From the NCBI GenBank assembly GCA_902984215.1, contig CADWAF010000776.1:1-17892 (forward strand): a stretch of DNA of 17,892 nucleotides, read 5' to 3'. Source of the stretch: Willaertia magna (Eukaryota; Heterolobosea; Eutetramitea; Acrasida; Naegleriidae). This document shows positions 6,976-14,852 of the stretch, one piece after another; positions within the stretch are counted from its first letter, which is position 1; every line of letters begins with the position of its first letter. The translations under genes were made by a program, and so were the position numbers. The notes beneath the pieces were generated by a model that was not told the DNA's origin, searched no databases, and saw only the letters and a list, made by a program, of their open reading frames with translations.

Positions 6976-7878
6976 TTACAATATAAAACATCCCATGTTC
7001 CTTCTACCTCCCTCAAATGTGAAACTAACACAATCTCCTGCCTTAACATGTTCTGCAAACTCTTCTCTATTTCTAACTGAAAACACCTCCCTCTCACATA
7101 CTGTACAATATCTACTATATCTCATTCCCCTATACTCTAAATTATCGTACTGTAAAGGACATTCATAGACAGTCGTACAATTCTCAATAAACCACTTTTC
7201 AGTGATTGGTTTCATTTTGTTTTTATCTCTTTGAATTGAGGATTGATTTCTAAAATATCTCTTGTTCCTTAATTCTGATTCATACGTTTCACGTTTTATG
7301 TATTTTAATCTTCTACGTAACATGTGTAACCAGTTTTTAACGTTTATATCTGGGTCAACATTTTCAAAGAAACGAAGAACGAAGGGTTTCCATAAATTAT
7401 CTTGAATGTATTGTTTTTTAAAGGCATTCATATAGATGATTGCATTATTTTCTTTAGTATCTACTGCCGCTTCTTTTTTACTCTCGTTATTTGCCTCTCT
7501 TTCAACCATTATAGTATCGTTGTTGTTTGTGACATTATAGTCTTCCACTTCTTCTTGTTTGTAAAAATCTTGGTAATTTATATCATACTGAACTATAGAA
7601 TGAAAAATTCCTGGTTTTGCATAGGTCAGTGCTTCGTTTTTAATTAAAAATTCAGAAAAACTAACTGGAAAATTAATAGTTGAGCGGAGTGACTTTAAAA
7701 AGATAAATTCAAAACAATAAGAATCAACTAAGCCAAGAAAATATAAATCTTTTAAATCCAAAAACGAAAATATTTGTAAAGTAATTTCTAAAGGAAAGTT
7801 TTGTTGAAAGAAATTTAGTTTTTTTGGTTTAGTTGTTTTGGGCTGGCTCCAGAACAGATTTTGAAAAAGGGAGAGCAT
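6976..7878 (-). CDS. F-box protein with C-terminal CxxC-H-C putative zinc motif
   Basis: I place the start at the first ATG, 7878. The frame is open further upstream to a TTG at 7947 but contains no other ATG. The 300-residue product has an F-box at about 28-65 (FPLEITLQIFSFLDLKDLYFL), which in this family binds Skp1 and recruits a substrate to an SCF ubiquitin ligase. An acidic, Asn-rich linker covers 108-145. Residues 163-190 (LWKPFVLRFF, then NWLHMLRRRLKYIKRE) form the W/R-rich helix often seen after the F-box in compact F-box proteins. The C-terminus carries YCTVCEREVFSVRN with Cys258, Cys261, His277 and Cys283, a plausible zinc-binding knuckle that replaces the usual WD40 or LRR substrate domain. 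The substrate is unknown. Confidence 0.75.
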   Translation of the reverse strand: MLSLFQNLFWSQPKTTKPKKLNFFQQNFPLEITLQIFSFLDLKDLYFLGLVDSYCFEFIFLKSLRSTINFPVSFSEFLIKNEALTYAKPGIFHSIVQYDINYQDFYKQEEVEDYNVTNNNDTIMVEREANNESKKEAAVDTKENNAIIYMNAFKKQYIQDNLWKPFVLRFFENVDPDINVKNWLHMLRRRLKYIKRETYESELRNKRYFRNQSSIQRDKNKMKPITEKWFIENCTTVYECPLQYDNLEYRGMRYSRYCTVCEREVFSVRNREEFAEHVKAGDCVSFTFEGGRRNMGCFIL

Positions 7879-8091
7879 TCTTTTTTTTTGAAGTTTGCAA
7901 TCTACTTGGCACTGCGCAAAACAAACAATCCGAGAACCAGGGCACAATGTTCGTGACTTTGGCCAACTGGCTGAATAATATAGTATTATTTCGTAGATGC
8001 CTTTGCGTTAAGAAAAAGCAGCCTTCGACATTAAATTCATTACTCAAAATTACACAATATTTACAACTTGATTCAAAACTATAAAAAAAAT
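7879..8091. promoter_or_regulatory. Short bidirectional promoter region
   Basis: These 213 bases separate the divergent starts of the F-box gene (7878, minus) and the EF-hand gene (8092, plus), so both promoters must fit here unless there are upstream exons. GCGCAG at about 7911-7916 on the minus strand could serve as an acceptor for an F-box 5' exon. No clear TATA box is seen. Confidence 0.45.
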
Positions 8092-8598
8092 ATGAAAGCA
8101 AAGACTCGGGTTACTCCTAAATCATTCTCCATTTCTAAGATACAATCCTTTGAAAGAGTTTTTGAAAGATTATACTATTCAACAATAACCTATCCTTATA
8201 CTCCTACTAAACAAAAATCAACAAAAACTCTTCCCTCAAGCTTATTATCGACATGCCTTAGACTATGTGGATATTCTCCTACGAGTTCTCAATTATTTGT
8301 TTACTTAAATATGTTAAAAGATGAAACTTTTTCTTTTGGGCAATTGTTAGATATTTTACAGAGACAAGATTTATATGAAAGTCAAATTCCATTTAAAGAA
8401 ATATTTATGCAATTGTTTGCCTTTTTAGATAAAAATAAGGAAAATAAAATAAATATAAATGTCATTAAGGAAATTCTGTTAAAAGAGGGATCAGATCGTT
8501 GTAATGAAACTGACCTTAATAACTTTTTAACTTATGCTTTTGGTAATGAAACGGAAGTTGAAATTAATGATTTTATTCACAAGTTATCATTAATTTAA
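8092..8598 (+). CDS. Calmodulin-like protein with degenerate EF-hands
   Basis: The ATG at 8092 is preferred. An in-frame TTG at 8068 lies only eight codons upstream and would be unusual in a eukaryote. The 168-residue protein follows the calmodulin/centrin layout: a helix at 15-28, an LPSSLLSTCLRLCGYSPTSS segment (47-66) matching the 'leu-rich helix, LGxxPT' linker, a second hand at 67-90, a linker helix, and a second lobe at 101-166. The best loop, DKNKENKININV (113-124), has Asp at 1, Asn at 3 and Glu at 5 but lacks the acidic residue at 12. The other loops lack most ligands, and the first hand has a Thr/Lys/Pro-rich insertion. It is probably a calcium-insensitive scaffold or light-chain-like subunit. 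A flagellar EF-hand protein is possible but unproven. Its stop lies only 42 bases from the facing carboxypeptidase stop. Confidence 0.65.
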   Translation: MKAKTRVTPKSFSISKIQSFERVFERLYYSTITYPYTPTKQKSTKTLPSSLLSTCLRLCGYSPTSSQLFVYLNMLKDETFSFGQLLDILQRQDLYESQIPFKEIFMQLFAFLDKNKENKININVIKEILLKEGSDRCNETDLNNFLTYAFGNETEVEINDFIHKLSLI

Positions 8599-8640
8599 AA
8601 ATTATTGTAGTTATAATTGTATATTTTTAAAAATTGTAAA

Positions 8641-10026
8641 TTATTTTTGTAATTGATAATATTCATCTAATGCTAAACATAAATTAATACCTAATTGATA
8701 ATAATTTTCTATTGTAAAAGGTACATGTTTTTCAACATTTATATAACTATAAAAGCTAACTTCCAAAGTATAGCAATATTTTACAATATTTAATAATTCA
8801 CCAAATACTCTTCTTGAAGTTCCTAATTTTGTTGGATCTTTATCTTTTTTAGTGTCTGATAAAGAAAACTCTTTTGCAATTTTATCTAAATATTTTGGAA
8901 ATAAAACATCACTTTCATCTGACAGGTACATAAATCCATTAGATGCATTTGAATGAGCATGTAAATCTATTAAGAAATCTATTGGATTATTCGTTATTGG
9001 CTTATTTCCCTTCATATTATTTGTATTAGTTGTGTTATTATTATTTACTTCATTATTGCAATTATTGTGGTTAGTTAGTTCTAAAAGTAACTTTCTAACA
9101 GCGTGTATAGTTGGATGACACCATTCATCAGGATTAATCCATTGTCTATTTAGATCATATCCCATACTACAACAACGATAATTACCTTCAAAAACACCGT
9201 CTGGGTTTAACATTGGAACTATATAAAATCTTATATTATCTCTTAATCTTTGAGCTATTGGATGGTTACTTATTAAAAAGTTTATAACACCATGACATAC
9301 ATAACTACTTGGTGTTTCTCCTGGATGTATTCTACTTGTTATACAAATAATAGGTTTTTTACTATCATTATTGCTTGGTGTTGTAATGCTTAATAAGTCA
9401 CACCTTAAGTGCCTTATTGTTCTACATAAACAAGACCTTGAAAAATAATTTAAATTTAAGTTTTCAATATAAAATAAATATTTTTGTAAATCACTATAAG
9501 TATATGGATAACAATAAGCAAAACTATAAAAATCATTTTCATTATCAAAAACAAAAACGAAACTTAAATAATAAATGTTGTCTTTCATATAATAATAAAC
9601 TTGTTTTTCTGGAATTCTTTCCCAATAATTTCTACTTGTTGATTTTACTAGTGGTGTCATTCCATCTCTATATAAACTCTTGTGTTTACTCATATTGGCA
9701 ATAGTAAATAAAACTTTTTGGTTTTTAAAAGTATTCGAAACTTTAAAGTAAAACCAAAGTTTCTTATTTAAATTATTTGTATCTGGCCTAATATATAATT
9801 CATATTCATAATCTGACAATTGGATTGCGTAATCCAAGTTTGCGGATTCAAATGATGCATCAAAATGTAACGTATGTTTAAATGTTACATTATTCGGTTC
9901 AATATTATTAGTAGTAGTATTATCAAAGGCTGATCCCCCTCGAGTTTGTTGTTGTTGACCATTAGCATTGGCAGTAGATGAAGGAATGGTTGTTGAAGTA
10001 CGATAATTACTTGAAGCGCCAAACAT
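8641..10026 (-). CDS. AGBL4: Cytosolic metallocarboxypeptidase, CCP6/AGBL4-like (M14 family)
   Basis: The start is the first ATG, 10026. A longer frame exists only from a TTG at 10080. The 461-residue product has the CCP N-terminal beta domain (ELYIRPDT, SLYRDGMTPLVKSTSR at about 117-132, FAYCYPYTYSDLQKYL) followed by the M14 catalytic domain. Zinc ligands are His234 and Glu237 in HPGETPSS and His356 in IDLHAHS. The catalytic Glu is 422 in CYTLEVSFYSY. MLNPDGVFEGNYRC and GYDLNRQW form the substrate pocket typical of CCP6. An Asn-rich loop of about 25 residues (320-345) is inserted before the third ligand. Family members trim glutamates from tubulin and other polyglutamylated proteins, so a role in flagellar or mitotic microtubules is inferred. 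The match to AGBL4 is close in motif content, so the assignment is strong. Confidence 0.9.
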   Translation of the reverse strand: MFGASSNYRTSTTIPSSTANANGQQQQTRGGSAFDNTTTNNIEPNNVTFKHTLHFDASFESANLDYAIQLSDYEYELYIRPDTNNLNKKLWFYFKVSNTFKNQKVLFTIANMSKHKSLYRDGMTPLVKSTSRNYWERIPEKQVYYYMKDNIYYLSFVFVFDNENDFYSFAYCYPYTYSDLQKYLFYIENLNLNYFSRSCLCRTIRHLRCDLLSITTPSNNDSKKPIICITSRIHPGETPSSYVCHGVINFLISNHPIAQRLRDNIRFYIVPMLNPDGVFEGNYRCCSMGYDLNRQWINPDEWCHPTIHAVRKLLLELTNHNNCNNEVNNNNTTNTNNMKGNKPITNNPIDFLIDLHAHSNASNGFMYLSDESDVLFPKYLDKIAKEFSLSDTKKDKDPTKLGTSRRVFGELLNIVKYCYTLEVSFYSYINVEKHVPFTIENYYQLGINLCLALDEYYQLQK

Positions 10027-10169
10027 TTGTATTTTTTTTAGCGGGAAAGTTTTTTTTGGTGGGATTCTCTTGTCTATCAATTTATTTGTGTTAGCTTTGT
10101 TTTGCTTTAACGAACGAGGAAGGCTTGATGATGAAGGAAAGGTTTAAAGTAAACAAAGTATGAATCAAT

Positions 10170-10721
10170 TTATTTATCTTCTTCTTTCTTTTCACCATAT
10201 AGAATATCTTCTAATTGATTTTCTCTATGTAAATTTAAAACAATATCGCATCCACCAATAAATTCACCATTTACATATAATTGTGGAATTGTAGGCCAAT
10301 CAGTATATTCTTTTAATGCTTCTTTCATTGCAACATCTTTATTCATATTATAAGATGCAAATTCTACATCATACATTTTCTTTAAAACTGTAACTACTGC
10401 ATTTGAAAATCCACATTCTGGTCTATCTGGAGTACCTTTCATAAAAAGTACAATTTTATTATTCTTTACAATTTCATCAATTTCTTTTAATTTTTGTTCT
10501 CTAATTTGTTCTTGATTTGTTGATAGTTTTGTTTGAAAATCTGGATGAACGCCATCATTACTTGTGGATGATGATGAATTATAAATTAAACTATTAGAAA
10601 ATGAAGCGATTTGTTGTTGATTATTAATTTTTCTTAACATTAACGGAATGGTAAATTTATAATTAACAAATCCACTCTTATTTACAAGCTTAACAGGTTG
10701 AACTAACACTCTTCTCAACAT
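10170..10721 (-). CDS. GLRX5: Mitochondrial monothiol glutaredoxin, Grx5 type
   Basis: The 183-residue protein has an N-terminal extension of about 75 residues rich in Arg, Lys, Ser and Asn and poor in acidic residues at the start (MLRRVLVQPVKLVNKS), as in mitochondrial presequences. The glutaredoxin domain spans about 78-178. MKGTPDRPECGFS places the single active-site cysteine at 103 in CGFS, and WPTIPQLYV (142-150) and GGCDI (156-160) complete the glutathione site. CGFS glutaredoxins bind a [2Fe-2S] cluster with glutathione and pass clusters from the scaffold protein to acceptors. The acidic EKKEEDK tail is unremarkable. An AATAAA-type signal overlaps its TAA stop on the minus strand. Confidence 0.93.
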   Translation of the reverse strand: MLRRVLVQPVKLVNKSGFVNYKFTIPLMLRKINNQQQIASFSNSLIYNSSSSTSNDGVHPDFQTKLSTNQEQIREQKLKEIDEIVKNNKIVLFMKGTPDRPECGFSNAVVTVLKKMYDVEFASYNMNKDVAMKEALKEYTDWPTIPQLYVNGEFIGGCDIVLNLHRENQLEDILYGEKKEEDK

Positions 10722-10811
10722 TGTATTTTTTTTTTAATTTTTTTTTATTATTTTTGTAATCTTAATTTTCACACATTATCGTTTAAAACAGTTTATTAAA
10801 AAAGAAAAACT

Positions 10812-12149
10812 TTATAAATATTCATCAATCTTTGCAGGCATTTCCTCAATAACAGTACCATAAAATTGTTCTATATCTCTCAATATACCAACATCTTGAT
10901 TTGTTACAAAATTAATGGCAACACCCTTTCTACCATATCTACCTGATCTACCAATACGATGAACATAATTTTCTCTATTTACAGGTAAGTCATAATTTAT
11001 GACAAGTGAAATTTGAGGGATATCAATACCACGAGCCCAAATATCAGTTGTAATTAAAACTCTAGATTTACCATTACGAAATTCATCTACAATTTGTATT
11101 CTTTCTTTTTGAGACATACTTCCGTGCATAAAACTAATTGTAAAATTATTCTTTTTCATTTCTTTAGCTAACCATTCAACTTTATCTCTAGTATTACAAA
11201 ATATAACACATTGTGTAATAGTTAATGAATCATATAAATCACATAATGTTTCAAATTTCCAATCTTCCTTTTCAACTGCTATAAAGAATTGTTTAATTGC
11301 ATCTAATGTAACTTCATCTCTTTTTAATAAAATTTTTATTGGTGTTGTCATTAAATTTTCTGCAACTTCTAAAACTTCAGTTGGTAATGTTGCACTTATT
11401 AATACAATTTGTATATTTGAATCTAAATTTCTATAAATAGAATAGATTTGTTCTTTAAATCCAATTTTTAACATTTCATCAGCTTCATCAATAATTAACA
11501 TTTTAATTGTTTTAACACTTAAAAATTTCTTTTCAATTAATTCTAATATTCTACCTGGTGTACCACTAATAACATGAACTCCACTTTGTAATTTTTGTAA
11601 ATCTTCTTTTAATGGATTTCCTCCAATAAATGAATTAACTTTAATATTTAAATAATCTCCTAATTTTAATAATACTTTCTCTGTTTGTAATGCTAATTCT
11701 CTTGTAGGTGATATTATTAAACATTGTGGTTGAACTGTTGCAATATTTATTTTTTGTAATGTTGCTATACTAAATGTTGCTGTTTTACCTGTACCTGATT
11801 GACTTTGTGCAATGATATCTCTACCTTTAATAATTGGTACAATTGCACGTTGTTGGATGGAAGATGGGTATTGAAATCCACTTTGATAAATTCCTCTTAA
11901 TAAATCATCTTTTAATCCCATATCTTCAAAAGTTTTAAATACTTTATTTGTTGATTGTTGTTTAGCATTTATTTCTTCATTTTCTTCATATTCAATTGTA
12001 TTTTCATCCAATTCTTTTTTATTATTTACTTTTTCTTCCTTTTTATTTCTTGGTGTTGTTGCTGTTGGTGGATAAGGCTTACCAACACTATCGGATTTAC
12101 TACCTGAAGCTTTTGCTCTTTCGGAATGTGAAGACTTTTGTTTTGGCAT
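10812..12149 (-). CDS. EIF4A3: DEAD-box RNA helicase eIF4A3/FAL1
   Basis: 445 residues, against about 400-411 for typical eIF4A3, the difference lying in a basic then acidic N-terminal extension (1-70). All DEAD-box motifs are intact: Q-motif with [15 protein letters not shown] and QQ (74-100), SQSGTGKT (116-123), PTREL (148-152), TPGR (197-200), DEAD (221-224), SAT (252-254), and [13 protein letters not shown] (397-409). [13 protein letters not shown] (367-379) carries the TD-x-WARG signature that separates eIF4A3 from eIF4A1, which normally has TDLLARG. Known members form the core of the exon junction complex, and yeast FAL1 acts in 18S rRNA processing. The presence of introns in this window makes an exon-junction role sensible. 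A possible poly(A) signal (TTTATT on plus, 10792-10797) lies 15 bases past the stop. Confidence 0.92.
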   Translation of the reverse strand: MPKQKSSHSERAKASGSKSDSVGKPYPPTATTPRNKKEEKVNNKKELDENTIEYEENEEINAKQQSTNKVFKTFEDMGLKDDLLRGIYQSGFQYPSSIQQRAIVPIIKGRDIIAQSQSGTGKTATFSIATLQKINIATVQPQCLIISPTRELALQTEKVLLKLGDYLNIKVNSFIGGNPLKEDLQKLQSGVHVISGTPGRILELIEKKFLSVKTIKMLIIDEADEMLKIGFKEQIYSIYRNLDSNIQIVLISATLPTEVLEVAENLMTTPIKILLKRDEVTLDAIKQFFIAVEKEDWKFETLCDLYDSLTITQCVIFCNTRDKVEWLAKEMKKNNFTISFMHGSMSQKERIQIVDEFRNGKSRVLITTDIWARGIDIPQISLVINYDLPVNRENYVHRIGRSGRYGRKGVAINFVTNQDVGILRDIEQFYGTVIEEMPAKIDEYL

Positions 12150-12566
12150 TTTTTAGTTCAATAATTTAAAAGAATTTAAATTAAATGATTTTGAGATGCT
12201 TAGTGAATAATGTTGAAGCGGCATTTACTAGAAAGAAAGAAGAAGTGTTCGATTGAAAAACAAAGAAAGTGGTACGTGTGGTATTTGTTGTCAGTTAGAT
12301 AACAAAATACCTACAAACGAGGCAACAGTTTGACGCTTATTTCTTGACAGACTACTTGCCAATATTCAAAATTGAAAGGATTATCCAACAACTAAAATAA
12401 CTCTATTAAATCCTAAAGGTAGCATGGATTGCTAAATTATTGTAGACAAGAGAGGAGAAACCAGAGACGTCCAACATAACAAAAACTCATCAACAAATGA
12501 CAGTTTTTATTTCAAAAAAAAATATTTTAAAAAGGAGCTCAATTCTAGTAGCCTAAAAAAATAATA
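12150..12566. promoter_or_regulatory. Divergent intergenic region between eIF4A3 and PAK-like genes
   Basis: These 417 bases separate two genes transcribed away from each other. A purine tract (GAAAGAAAGAAGAAG, about 12232-12246) and an A-rich leader before the PAK-like ATG are visible. I see no TATA consensus, coding segment or RNA gene. Confidence 0.45.
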
Positions 12567-14270
12567 ATGGGGATTTTCGATAAATTAAAAAAGAAGGATA
12601 AAGAGGTAACATATGAGGTTGATGATAATATAAAGTGCGAAATATCATCACCAACAGATTTTCAACGAGGAATTCATATTGAAGTAGATTTAAATCAAGG
12701 TACATTAAAAGGAGTACCAACTGCTTGGAAAGATACTTTTGGAGAAAGTGCTCAATATGAAAATACTAATAATATTGCAAGTCATTTACTACCAACTTCA
12801 AATAGTAACAGTAGTAAAGAAGATAAAGTTCAAGGTTTAGTTATTAGTAAACCTTTTGAATTTAAACAAGTCATTCACGTAGATTATAACAGTGAGGTAA
12901 CTATTATTTTTCATCCTTTTTTCTTATCCTAACGATAATTTGTTATTGTTGACTATTTTTTGATCTATTTCCCTAACTACTGTCTTTTTTTCCCGCAATT
13001 TTTTTAAAAATTACTGAAAAATAACTTTAAAAAAACTACCCGATAATGTTGACCTACTGTTACTGCTTTTGTTGCTATGATGATTCTTTATCTACAATTT
13101 TCTAACCTTTGAATGTTGTCTGACCGAAATGTTCATTGGTGAAAACATACATTCGGAATTGTTGAAATGATTTACAGACTGGTTTTGTAGGTTTACCTCC
13201 AGAGTGGGAGTCTTTACTTAAGTCTTCTGGTATTACTAAAGAAGAAGCAATTAAACATCAAGATGAAGTTTTAGGAGTATTAGATTTAGCTGCAAATAAT
13301 ATGCAAAGATCTGATGAAACAGCAGCTAAACAACAACCTATTGGAGGAAAAAAGAAACGTTTAGTTGATTATCTTTCAAATGAAGATCCAACTAAAGTTT
13401 TTGGTAAATTACAAAGACTTGATGAAGGTTCTTCCGGTATTGTTTATAAAGGAATTCATAATAAGACTGGAATGAAGGTTGCTATTAAGATTATACAAAT
13501 TAAAGCAGATACAAAACTAGAAACATTAGAAAATGAAATTGCTATGATGCATACTTGTCAACATGATAATATTGTAAAATATGTTGGTGCTTATTCACAC
13601 AATCAAGATTTATGGATTGTTATGGAAATGATGGGTGGTGGTAAATTAACTGATTTATTATTAAATACACAATTTACTGAACCTGAAATTGCTGCAGTTT
13701 GTAAAGAATCCTTAAGAGCATTGAAGTATCTCCATGATAATCAAAGAATTCACAGAGATATTAAGAGTGACAACATTTTATTAGGTGAAGGTGGTGAAGT
13801 TAAATTAGCTGACTTCGGTTTCTGTGCTGAATTAAATCAAACAGCAGAAAAGAGAAGATCTGTTGTTGGTACTCCATATTGGATGGTAAGTTTTTCATAT
13901 TTACAATTTATTCTCTTACATTTTGAATTCTTAAAAGGCTCCTGAAGTTATTAGAGGTGTAGATTATGATACTAAGGTTGATATTTGGTCATTAGGTATA
14001 ATGGCTTTAGAAATGGCTGATGGTGAACCACCACTTTTAGATTTACCTCCATTGAGAGCTCTATTTATTATTGCAACTCAACCTCCTCCAACTTTAAGGG
14101 AACCTGAAAAATGGTCAAATACATTTAAAGACTTTTTATCTCTTGCACTAGCTAAAAATCCACAAAAGAGAGCAACTGCTGACGAATTATTGAACCATCC
14201 ATTCATTCAAAAGTCATGTGATACTAAGTTTTTGGTAGAATTACTTAAGAAATATAAATTAAAGAAGTAA
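12567..14270 (+). CDS. PAK/STE20-type Ser/Thr kinase with tandem CRIB motifs (three exons)
   Basis: The spliced gene is 12567-12896, 13178-13885 and 13938-14270, giving 456 residues. CRIB 1 is at residues 26-54 (ISSPTDF, H37, D41, G45, G49-V-P, W54). CRIB 2 is at 93-120 (ISKPFEF, IHV, then TGFVGLPPEW), completed only by the first splice, and is followed by an autoinhibitory-like helix region (KHQDEVLGVLD). The kinase domain runs from about 183 to 445: glycine loop GSSGIV at 194-199, VAIK lysine 214, HRDIKSDN with Asp304, DFG Asp322, activation segment GTPYWM followed by APEVIRG across the second splice, and DIWSLGIMALEM. These are hallmarks of Rac/Cdc42-activated PAKs, which act in actin dynamics and motility. 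No PH domain or SH3 ligand stretch is obvious. The short N-terminus (MGIFDKLKKK) has a Gly at position 2 that might allow myristoylation, and basic residues that could bind membrane. Confidence 0.88.
12897..13177 (+). other. Intron 1 of the PAK-like gene (281 nt)
   Basis: The donor is GAG before GTAACT and the acceptor is TTTACAG before ACTGG. Exon 1 is exactly 110 codons (phase 0), and joining it to exon 2 restores the second CRIB motif across the junction (NSE then TGFVGLPPEW). Candidate branch sites CTAAC occur at about 12974 and 13102. If unspliced, translation stops at 12932. Confidence 0.9.
13886..13937 (+). other. Intron 2 of the PAK-like gene (52 nt)
   Basis: The donor GTAAGT follows the Met codon of GTPYWM, and the acceptor TTAAAAG precedes GCT CCT GAA (APE). 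Phase 0. Splicing joins the universally conserved activation-segment motif, which fixes both borders. The unspliced frame stops after 20 codons. Confidence 0.93.
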
Positions 14271-14338
14271 ACGTTGTATTTATTATTTGTAAAAGATAAA
14301 TAATGTCACAAAATGTGCAAGTGTATAAATATTTCTAA

Positions 14339-14344
14339 AATAAA
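14339..14344 (+). terminator. Polyadenylation signal of the PAK-like gene
   Basis: AATAAA lies 69 bases past the TAA stop, within the 138-base gap to the facing two-TM gene. It is followed by an AT-only inverted stretch around 14343-14362. Confidence 0.4.
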
Positions 14345-14408
14345 TATTATTGTTAATAATAATCTAAAGTTATATTTTGTTTAAAAAACATATTTGATAA
14401 ATATAAGT

Positions 14409-14762
14409 TTATTGTCGCATAGCAACTAATGGTAGTATCACCCATTCAACTAGCAGTACCCAGAATGTGAATCCAAAAATTGTGAAATAACCACTTAAAT
14501 ATCCAAATTTTCTTGCTTTTTTACTTTGAGACCTAACGTACATTATACAAGCGATTGCCCACAATATAAAATTACCTCCGATAAAACCAACAAGGAAAAG
14601 TATAAAAGAAATTTTATCTGCTCTTTCATCTAAAATATTAATTTCTTCTTCTTCATCATCTGATTCCGGAGACGGATTCTTTATATATTGATCTCCTTTT
14701 AATGTAGGAACGTTTGTCTTTGCGTAAAGATAAGTATTTTCACCTCTTTCCTCTACGTCCAT
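14409..14762 (-). CDS. Small two-transmembrane protein of unknown function
   Basis: The 117-residue protein has a hydrophilic, acidic N-terminus (SDDEEEE at 34-40) with a YIKNP motif, then DERADKISFILFLVGF beginning TM1 (about 51-75). A short basic loop rich in Arg and Lys (RSQSKKARK, 77-85) and TM2 (about 86-114) follow, with the tail MRQ. The pattern, an acidic cytosolic tail, a membrane hairpin and a basic loop between segments, recalls small eukaryotic endomembrane proteins, but I do not recognise the family. The charge distribution leaves topology open, because the N-terminus is acidic and the loop basic (the loop may face the cytosol). Probable endomembrane or plasma-membrane location. 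Confidence 0.7.
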   Translation of the reverse strand: MDVEERGENTYLYAKTNVPTLKGDQYIKNPSPESDDEEEEINILDERADKISFILFLVGFIGGNFILWAIACIMYVRSQSKKARKFGYLSGYFTIFGFTFWVLLVEWVILPLVAMRQ

Positions 14763-14852
14763 TTTTTTTGAATTTCTATTGAGGACTTTTCATTACAAAG
14801 TTTTACATATACAAGATACTTTAAAACTGTTAATTTTATTGCTATTGTCATG

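Noticed and set aside
7879..7947. Extension of the F-box protein to a TTG codon
   Set aside because: No ATG occurs in this stretch and non-ATG starts are rare in eukaryotes; the first ATG is at 7878. A 5' exon spliced into this segment stays possible.
7829..8101. Frames of 80-90 codons on both strands over the F-box/EF-hand intergenic region
   Set aside because: Overlapping, low-complexity and without domain signal; they lie mainly in the short divergent promoter region.
10027..10080. Extension of the carboxypeptidase to a TTG codon
   Set aside because: The first ATG is at 10026 and the extra 18 residues carry no family similarity.
14001..14270. Separate small gene starting at the ATG at 14001
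   Set aside because: It is the C-terminal part of exon 3 of the PAK-like kinase, in frame with the upstream conserved APEVIRG and DIWSLG motifs.
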